A stretch of 64,000 nt of DNA, taken from CAMYMQ01 sp963730305. Its GTDB lineage: Bacteria > Pseudomonadota > Alphaproteobacteria > Bin65. This document shows, piece after piece, positions 58,087 to 64,000 of the stretch; the stretch's first letter is position 1, and each line of letters begins with the position of its first letter. The stretch spans positions 1 to 64,000 of the forward strand of contig CAVSRB010000005.1 of the NCBI GenBank assembly GCA_963730305.1, read 5' to 3'. The translations under genes were made by a program, and so were the position numbers. The notes beneath the pieces were generated by a model. It worked only from the letters and a program-made list of their open reading frames with translations. It did not search any database and was not told the origin of the DNA.

Positions 58087-59433
58087 ATGGATAAGCCGCA
58101 TTCGACCGAAGATCCCGTGATTGCGCGCTCCGGGTCGCCAACGGACAGGCCGAACCAGACCGGCGCCCGAGCGCCCCGCCGGTTGCGCCGAATTCTCGGC
58201 TTCTCCGTCAAGGCCGTCCTGCCGGTCCTGATCCTGCTCGTCGCCGGCTTCGCCTTCGCCTACCTGCGCTCGACCCGTCCCGAGGTGAAGACGGCGGCGC
58301 TCACCGAGCGTGTCTGGCTGGTGAGCACGGTCACCGCCAAGCGCGAGACCGTGACGCCGGTCCTGACCCTCTACGGCAAGATCGTCGCCGGCCGCGAGGT
58401 CGAGCTGCGGCCGCTGGTCACCGGGCAGATCGTCAAGGTGGGCGACAACTTCGCCGAAGGCGGCCTGGTGCGCAAAGGCGCCACCCTGATCGTCATCGAC
58501 CCGTTCGAATACACCGCCACGGTCAAGGAACGGAAGGCGCAGCTCGACGAAGCGCGCGCCAAGCTCCAGGAGCTCAAGGCCGACCTGGCCGCCGAGCAGA
58601 GCATGGTCAAGTTCGACGAGCAGCAGATCGGCGTGCGGCGGCGCGAACTCGTCCGGCGCGAGGACCTGCTCAAGCGCAAGACCGGGACCGAGAAGTCGCT
58701 CGACGACGCCCGCTGGGCGCTCAACGAGCAGCAGCGCGCCCGCGCCAATCGCAAGAAGAGCATCGAGTCGCTGAAGTCCAAGATCGTCCAGCAGGAGGCC
58801 GCGATCGCCCGCGCCGTCGTGGCGTTGGACCGCGCTCAGCGGGACCTGCGCGACACCACGCTGAAGGCGCCGTTCGATGCCGTGCTGCGCGAGATCTCGA
58901 CGGCCGTCGGCAAGCGGGTCGGGGTTGGCGACAAGATCGCCCGGCTGACCGACGTCGGCAGGCTCGAAGCCTCCTTCCAGGTCACCGATAGCCAGTACGG
59001 CCGGCTCGTCTCCGGCGGCTCGGTGGTCGGGCGCAAGGCACGCGTGATCTGGAAGACCGCAGAGAAGACCTTCCGCTTCCCGGCGACGATCAAGCGGGTG
59101 TCGGGCGAGGTGTCGAGCGACGCCGGCGGCATCAACCTGTTCGCGCGGCTCGACCATACCGACCTGAAGACGGTGCTGCGGCCGGGCGTCTTCGTCGAGG
59201 TCCAGATCGACGACGAGCCCTACAAGGACGTCTTCCGCCTGCCCGACGAGGCGGTCCAGAACCAGGAGACGGTCTACGTCGTCAAAGGCGACCGCCTGGA
59301 TGCCCGCACGGTGACGATCGTCGGCCGGATCGGCAACGACGTCCTGGTCCGCGGCGCGCTCGCCACCGGCGACAAGGTCGTCGCCCGCCTGTTCCCCGAG
59401 ATCGGACCCGGCGTCAGAGTGCGGGTCCCGTGA
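58087..59433 (+). CDS. RND efflux periplasmic adaptor (membrane fusion protein)
   Basis: A 448-residue HlyD/MFP-family adaptor. A single helix (VKAVLPVLILLVAGFAFAYL) anchors it. The first lipoyl half is GKIVAGREVELRPLVTGQIVKVGDNFAEGGLVRKGATLIVIDP, then a long coiled coil (about residues 145-265), the second lipoyl half (TLKAPFDAVLREISTAVGKRVGVGD) and beta-barrel domains. It links the RND pump to an outer-membrane channel, which is not encoded here. The stop overlaps the pump start (GTGA). Confidence 0.9.
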   Translation: MDKPHSTEDPVIARSGSPTDRPNQTGARAPRRLRRILGFSVKAVLPVLILLVAGFAFAYLRSTRPEVKTAALTERVWLVSTVTAKRETVTPVLTLYGKIVAGREVELRPLVTGQIVKVGDNFAEGGLVRKGATLIVIDPFEYTATVKERKAQLDEARAKLQELKADLAAEQSMVKFDEQQIGVRRRELVRREDLLKRKTGTEKSLDDARWALNEQQRARANRKKSIESLKSKIVQQEAAIARAVVALDRAQRDLRDTTLKAPFDAVLREISTAVGKRVGVGDKIARLTDVGRLEASFQVTDSQYGRLVSGGSVVGRKARVIWKTAEKTFRFPATIKRVSGEVSSDAGGINLFARLDHTDLKTVLRPGVFVEVQIDDEPYKDVFRLPDEAVQNQETVYVVKGDRLDARTVTIVGRIGNDVLVRGALATGDKVVARLFPEIGPGVRVRVP

Positions 59434-62400
59434 CCGACGGGGCGGAACCGCAGCACGGCCCGCGCAACATTCGCGCCAAGGCCGACATCATCGGCCTGTT
59501 CACCCGTCATCCCACCGCCGCCAACCTGGTGATGGTCCTGATGATCATCGCCGGGCTGTTCGCGCTCCACAAGATGACGACCCAGTTCTTCCCGGACTTC
59601 GGCATCGACATCATTTCGGTGACGGTCGAGTGGCCGGGCGCCAGCGCCACCGACGTCGACAACAACATCGTCCAGCCGATCGACCGGGAGGTCCGCTTCC
59701 TCGACAGCGTCAAGCGGGTCCGGGCCAACGCCTTCGAAGGCCGGGCGGTGATCTCGGTCGAGTTCGAACCGGGCACCGACATGCAGTCGGCGCTCGCCAA
59801 CGTCGAGACCGCGGTCAAGCAGGTCACGACCCTGCCCGAGGATTCCGAGACGCCGGTGATCAAGCGGATCATCCGCTACGACACGCTGAGCCGGCTGGTG
59901 ATCTCCGGACCCTATTCGGAGCGCTCGCTCAAGGCGCTGGCCAAGCGCATCCGCGACGACCTGCTGCGCATCGGCATCGACAAGGTCGATATCGGCGGCG
60001 CGCGCAAGGAAGAGATCCAGGTCGAGATCAAGCCGTCGACGCTGCGCCGGCTCAACATGAGCATCGACGACGTCTCCAAGCGCATCCGCCAGACCTCCCA
60101 GGACATCCCGTCGGGCGACCTGACCGGCCGGGCCAAGCGCCAGCTGCGCAGCATCGGCGAGGTCAAGACCGCCCGCGGCATCGGCAAGATCGAGATCAAG
60201 TCGCTGGCCGGCGGCCAGAAGCTGCTGCTGCGCGATATCGCCAAGGTCAGCGAGGCGTTCGACGAGAACGGCTTCGAATATCGCCGCAACGGCCAGCGCG
60301 CGATCGAGCTGCACATCCAGCGCTCGACCACCGGCGACGCCCTGGAACTGTCGAACAAGGTCGTCAAATACCTTGCCGCGCTGAAGCCGACGCTGCCGCC
60401 CAACATCAAGATCGTCCGCTACGACGTGCAGGCCAACCTGATCCGCAGCCGTATCGGCCTGTTGCTCTCGAACGGCGCGTCGGGCCTGCTGGTCGTGGTC
60501 GTGATCCTGTTCCTGTTCCTCAACTTCAAGGTCGCGCTGTGGGTCGCCGCCGGCATCCCGGTGTCGCTGATGGCGACCTTGCTGGTGATGTGGGTGACCG
60601 GGCAGTCGATCGACATGGTCAGCCTGTTCGGCCTGATCATGGCGATCGGCATCATCGTCGACGACGCCATCGTCGTCGGCGAGCATTCCGAATCGCTCAA
60701 GCGGATGGGCTACGACGCAACCTTGGCGGCCGAGGCGGGCGCGCGGCGCATGGCCGCGCCGGTGTTCAGCGCGTCGCTGACCACGATCGCCGCCTTCCTG
60801 CCGCTGCTACTGATCTCCGACATCATCGGCCAGATCATCCGGGCGATCCCGCTGGTCATCATCTCGGTGCTGGTCGCCAGCTTGGCCGAGTGCTTCCTGG
60901 TGCTGCCGGGGCACATGCGCCACGCGCTGGCGGACAAGGCGAAGCACGGCGCGCACCGGACGTGGGCGGCCCTGCCGGCTGTCGCGCGGGTGCTGCTGTA
61001 TCCGTTTCGGCTGATCGTGCTCGGCAAGCGCGGCTTCGACGTCGCCTTCGACCGGTTCCGCGACGGGCCGTTCCTGACCATCGTCAGGACCGCGGTGCGC
61101 TGGCGCTACGCCACGGTGTCGCTGGCGGTGGCGTCGCTGATCGTCTGTTTCGGCATGGTCGCGGGCGGGCGGATCGGCTTCGTCTTCTTCCCCAACCCCG
61201 AAGTCGACAACGTGTTCGCCAACGTCGAGTTCGCCGCCGGCACGCCGCGCGCCAAGACCGAGGCGATGCTCAAGGAGATGGAGCGCGCGATGCGCGTGGC
61301 CGAGCGCAAGTTGACCGGCGGCAAGAGCAAGCTGGTCTATGCCGCGATCGAGCGGATCGGTACCCCGGTCGGGGCGAACCCGGTCACCGCACCGGTCGAA
61401 GGCGACCATGTCGGCGGCATCTTCGTCCAGCTCATCCCGACCGAGCAGCGCAACATCACCGCCGACACCTTCATCCGCGCCTGGCGCAAGGAGGTGCGGC
61501 CGATCGCCGGGGTCCAGCTGTTCACGATCAAGCCGGTCCGCGGCGGCCCGCCCGGGCGCGACGTCGACGTCCGCCTGTCCGGGGCGACGCCCGACAAGCT
61601 CAAGAAGGCCGCCGAGGAGCTGGTCCAGCTGGTCAAGACGATCCCGGGCGTCAGCGGCGTCGAGGACAACCTGCCCTACGGCAAGCGCGAGGCGATCCTC
61701 GAATTGACGCCGCGCGGCAGGGCGCTCGGCTTCACCACGGAGACGGTCGGCCGCCAGATCCGCGACGCCTTCGAAGGCTCGATCGCCCGCCGCTTCGGCC
61801 GCGGCGACGAGGAGGTCAAGGTGCGGGTGCGGCTCGCTGCGGACGCCCGCGACACCGCCTCGCTGCACGCGCTCTACGTCAAGTCGCCGAAGGGCGTGTT
61901 CGTGCCGCTCGATTCCGTGGTCACGATCCGGGAGAAGAACGGCTTCGCCCGGATCAAGCGCGAGGCCGGCCAGCGCGAGGTCGCGGTCGTCGCCGACCTC
62001 AACACGTCGGTGACGACCACCGACAAGGCGCTGGCGACCCTGGAGGCCAACGGCCTGAAGGACATCGCGCGGAAGTACGGCGTCCAGTACCGCTTCGAGG
62101 GCCGCGCCCAGGAGCAGTCGCGGACCTTCGAGGACATGGGCATCGGCGCGATCGTCGGCATCGCGCTGATCTACATCATCCTGGCCTGGATGTTCGCCAG
62201 CTACGCGCGGCCGCTGGTGGTCATGTCGATCATCCCGCTCGGCTTCGTCGGCACGGTGATCGGCCACATGCTGCTCGGCTTCGACCTGACCGTGCTCAGC
62301 ATGATCGCGCTGGTCGGCCTGTCGGGCATCGTCGTCAACAATTCGATCATCCTGGTCACCACGATCAAGGAGCGGATGGAGAACGGCGAGCCGTGGTTCG

Positions 62401-62675
62401 AGGCGACCATCCACGGCGCGCGCGACCGCGTGCGGGCTGTGCTGCTGACCTCGCTGACGACGATCGGCGGGCTGCTGCCGCTGCTGTTCGAGACCGACCT
62501 GCAGGCCCAGTTCCTGATCCCGATGGCGATCACCCTGGTCTTCGGCCTGATGGTCACGACGCTTCTGGTGCTGTTCGTGATCCCCGCGCTGCTCGCGATC
62601 CAGGCCGACATCGGGCGGCTGGTCGGCCGTAAGCGGTACGCCGAGGGCCATTCATCGCCGACGCCGGCGGAATAG
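59430..62675 (+). CDS. RND efflux pump, inner-membrane transporter (AcrB family)
   Basis: A 1081-residue 12-helix proton-driven exporter with the two large periplasmic loops of the family. The proton-relay Asp pair is in IIVDDAIVVGEHSESL of helix 4; VGLSGIVVNNSIILVTT and GGLLPLLFETDLQAQFLIPMAITLVFGLMVTTLL mark the second half. Length is as usual for the family. Co-translated with the adaptor. Substrate is unknown; the sequence is closer to the general HAE1-like group than to metal pumps, as far as I can judge. Confidence 0.92.
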   Translation: MTDGAEPQHGPRNIRAKADIIGLFTRHPTAANLVMVLMIIAGLFALHKMTTQFFPDFGIDIISVTVEWPGASATDVDNNIVQPIDREVRFLDSVKRVRANAFEGRAVISVEFEPGTDMQSALANVETAVKQVTTLPEDSETPVIKRIIRYDTLSRLVISGPYSERSLKALAKRIRDDLLRIGIDKVDIGGARKEEIQVEIKPSTLRRLNMSIDDVSKRIRQTSQDIPSGDLTGRAKRQLRSIGEVKTARGIGKIEIKSLAGGQKLLLRDIAKVSEAFDENGFEYRRNGQRAIELHIQRSTTGDALELSNKVVKYLAALKPTLPPNIKIVRYDVQANLIRSRIGLLLSNGASGLLVVVVILFLFLNFKVALWVAAGIPVSLMATLLVMWVTGQSIDMVSLFGLIMAIGIIVDDAIVVGEHSESLKRMGYDATLAAEAGARRMAAPVFSASLTTIAAFLPLLLISDIIGQIIRAIPLVIISVLVASLAECFLVLPGHMRHALADKAKHGAHRTWAALPAVARVLLYPFRLIVLGKRGFDVAFDRFRDGPFLTIVRTAVRWRYATVSLAVASLIVCFGMVAGGRIGFVFFPNPEVDNVFANVEFAAGTPRAKTEAMLKEMERAMRVAERKLTGGKSKLVYAAIERIGTPVGANPVTAPVEGDHVGGIFVQLIPTEQRNITADTFIRAWRKEVRPIAGVQLFTIKPVRGGPPGRDVDVRLSGATPDKLKKAAEELVQLVKTIPGVSGVEDNLPYGKREAILELTPRGRALGFTTETVGRQIRDAFEGSIARRFGRGDEEVKVRVRLAADARDTASLHALYVKSPKGVFVPLDSVVTIREKNGFARIKREAGQREVAVVADLNTSVTTTDKALATLEANGLKDIARKYGVQYRFEGRAQEQSRTFEDMGIGAIVGIALIYIILAWMFASYARPLVVMSIIPLGFVGTVIGHMLLGFDLTVLSMIALVGLSGIVVNNSIILVTTIKERMENGEPWFEATIHGARDRVRAVLLTSLTTIGGLLPLLFETDLQAQFLIPMAITLVFGLMVTTLLVLFVIPALLAIQADIGRLVGRKRYAEGHSSPTPAE

Positions 62676-62684
62676 CGCCGTCGT

Positions 62685-64000
62685 CTAGCCCGAGCGCAAC
62701 CGGCGGACGCCTTCGTCCTCCTCGAACAGGTAGAGCAGGGTGCGCAGCGCCGCGCCGCGCTCGGAGGCCAGCTCCGGGTCGCGCTCGAGCGCCAGCCGGG
62801 CGTCGGCGCGGGCCGTTTCCAGCAACTCGGCGTGGACCGCCAGGTCGGCGAGGCGGAACTCCGGCAGGCCGCTCTGGCGGGTGCCCAGCACTTCGCCGCC
62901 GCCGCGCAGCCGCAGGTCCTCCTCGGCGATGCGGAAGCCGTCCTCGGTCTCGCGCATGATGTTGAGCCGCGCCCGCGCGGTCTGGGTCAGCGGCTTCTGG
63001 AACAAAAGCAGGCAGGACGAGGCGCGCTCGCCGCGGCCGAACTCGGCCGCGCAGCTGGTGGAGCTGGGCCAGGCCGAAGCGCTCGGCGTGCTCGATCACC
63101 ATCACCGTGGCGGCGGGGACGTCGACGCCGACCTCGATCACCGTGGTCGCGACCAGGATGCGGGTCTTGCCGGCGGCGAAGTCGGCCATCGCGGCGTCCT
63201 TGTCGGCGCCCGCGAGGCGGCCGTGGACCAGGCCGACGGCGTCGCCGAAGCGCTGGCGCAGCGCCTCGTAGCGGTCGGTGGCGGCGGCCAGGTCGGTGGT
63301 CTCGGATTCCTCGACCAGCGGGCAGACCCAATAGACCTGGGCGCCCTCGGCCAGCGCCCGGGTGAGCGCGCCGTAGACGTCGGCCAGCCGGTCGATCGGC
63401 AGCACGCGGGTATCGACCGGCTTGCGGCCGGCCGGCTTGTCGGTCAGGCGCGAGGCGTCGAGATCGCCATAGGCGGCGAGCAGCAGGGTGCGCGGGATCG
63501 GCGTCGCGGTCATCACCAGGATGTCGACGTCCCGGCCCTTGCCGCTCAGCGCCAATCGCTGGTGGACGCCGAAGCGGTGCTGCTCGTCGATCACCGCCAG
63601 CGCCAGGTCCATGAACACCACGTCCTCGGAGAACAGCGCGTGGGTGCCGACGACGATGTCGACCTCGCCGTGGACCATCGCGCGCAGCAAGCGGTCGCGC
63701 GCCAGGCCCTTGTCGCGCCCGGTCAGCAGCGCCACCCGCAGCCCGGTGCCCTCGGCCAGCTTGGCGATGGTCTGGTGGTGCTGGCGGGCGAGGATCTCGG
63801 TCGGCGCCATCAACGCGGCCTGGCAGCCGGCCTCGATCGCGGTGGCCATGGCCAGGAAGGCGACCACGGTCTTGCCGCTGCCGACGTCGCCCTGGAGCAG
63901 GCGGAGCATGCGCGATTCCGCCGCCATGTCGTGGCGGATCTCGGCCAGCGCCGTGGTCTGCGACGGGGTCAGGCTGAAGGGCAGCGAATTGACGATCCGG
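62685..64000 (-). CDS. recG: ATP-dependent DNA helicase RecG, C-terminal part (one frameshift, 5' end off window)
   Basis: The visible portion starts inside the helicase motor: PFSLTPSQTTALAEIRHD, Walker A LLQGDVGSGKTVVAFLAM, TAPTEILARQHH-type motif Ia (LMAPTEILARQHHQTIAKL), the DEQH box in VIDEQHRFGVHQRLAL, LVMTATPIPRTLLLAAYGDLD, and the second RecA domain with ILVATTVIEVGVDVPAATVMVIEHAERFGLAQLHQLRGRVGRG. The C-terminal block ends in a Leu-rich tail (TLLYLFEEDEGVRRLRSG). One T near 63040 is extra. RecG remodels stalled replication forks and Holliday junctions. The N-terminal wedge domain lies beyond base 64000. Confidence 0.92.

Overview
The window reads as a chromosomal segment of a very GC-rich (roughly 68-70%) alphaproteobacterium, probably an uncultured member of a Rhodospirillales/Reyranella-like group. 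The evidence is the G/C-biased codon use, TRAP and nitrate/sulfonate-type ABC transporters, IclR/HpaR-regulated aromatic catabolism, a SoeABC-type molybdoenzyme, and mosaic palindromic elements of the kind common in Rhizobiales and Rhodospirillales. I saw no rRNA, tRNA, CRISPR array, phage or transposase. The taxonomy is inference only.

Layout. 1-2.5 kb (minus): a phosphorelay cluster (hybrid sensor kinase plus two receiver proteins), unusually full of frameshifts. 3-11.7 kb: housekeeping and accessory genes: a CMD-family protein, a secreted SUMF1-like protein, two MFS exporters, a peroxiredoxin-like gene with an in-frame TGA exactly at the active-site Cys codon followed by a bacterial SECIS-like hairpin (the best candidate for a special system here), an acyl-CoA synthetase, a repeat-rich lipoprotein and a secreted pentapeptide-repeat protein. 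11.9-21.5 kb: two complete nitrate/sulfonate/taurine-type ABC importers facing each other around a ThDP-dependent enzyme, with an isochorismatase-type hydrolase. 21.6-32.9 kb: a catabolic island with a Rieske oxygenase, a core-MetE methyltransferase, an IclR regulator, a TRAP transporter, a VOC protein, an AMP-ligase, a PhyH dioxygenase and a flavin monooxygenase. Four copies of a 19-bp near-palindrome (TGTCCG-N6-8-ACA type) lie in its control regions and suggest one IclR regulon. 32.9-38.4 kb: a homoprotocatechuate-type meta-cleavage cluster (HpaR, FAH-family HpaG/HpcE, HpcD isomerase, HpaE dehydrogenase, LigA/LigB-like dioxygenase, class II aldolase) with a perfect 18-bp AT-rich palindrome between the divergent genes. 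38.4-41.4 kb: a LuxR regulator, a second PhyH protein and a second core-MetE. 41.6-46.6 kb: soeABC-like sulfite dehydrogenase and an ArsR regulator. 46.7-56.8 kb: acyl-CoA dehydrogenase, 2OG oxygenase, a lone molybdenum hydroxylase large subunit, SDR, hydantoinase/oxoprolinase A and B, and an epimerase-like VOC protein. 56.9-64 kb: a hypothetical protein, a second pentapeptide-repeat protein, an RND efflux pair and the C-terminal part of RecG.

A technical caveat runs through the window. From 6.6 kb on, nine otherwise intact reading frames each need one base (two in one gene) removed to read through. Every case is a single-base gain, so assembly or sequencing error is more likely than decay. 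Frameshifted genes are annotated as one CDS over their full span. The TGA in the peroxiredoxin gene is different: the frame is unbroken on both sides.
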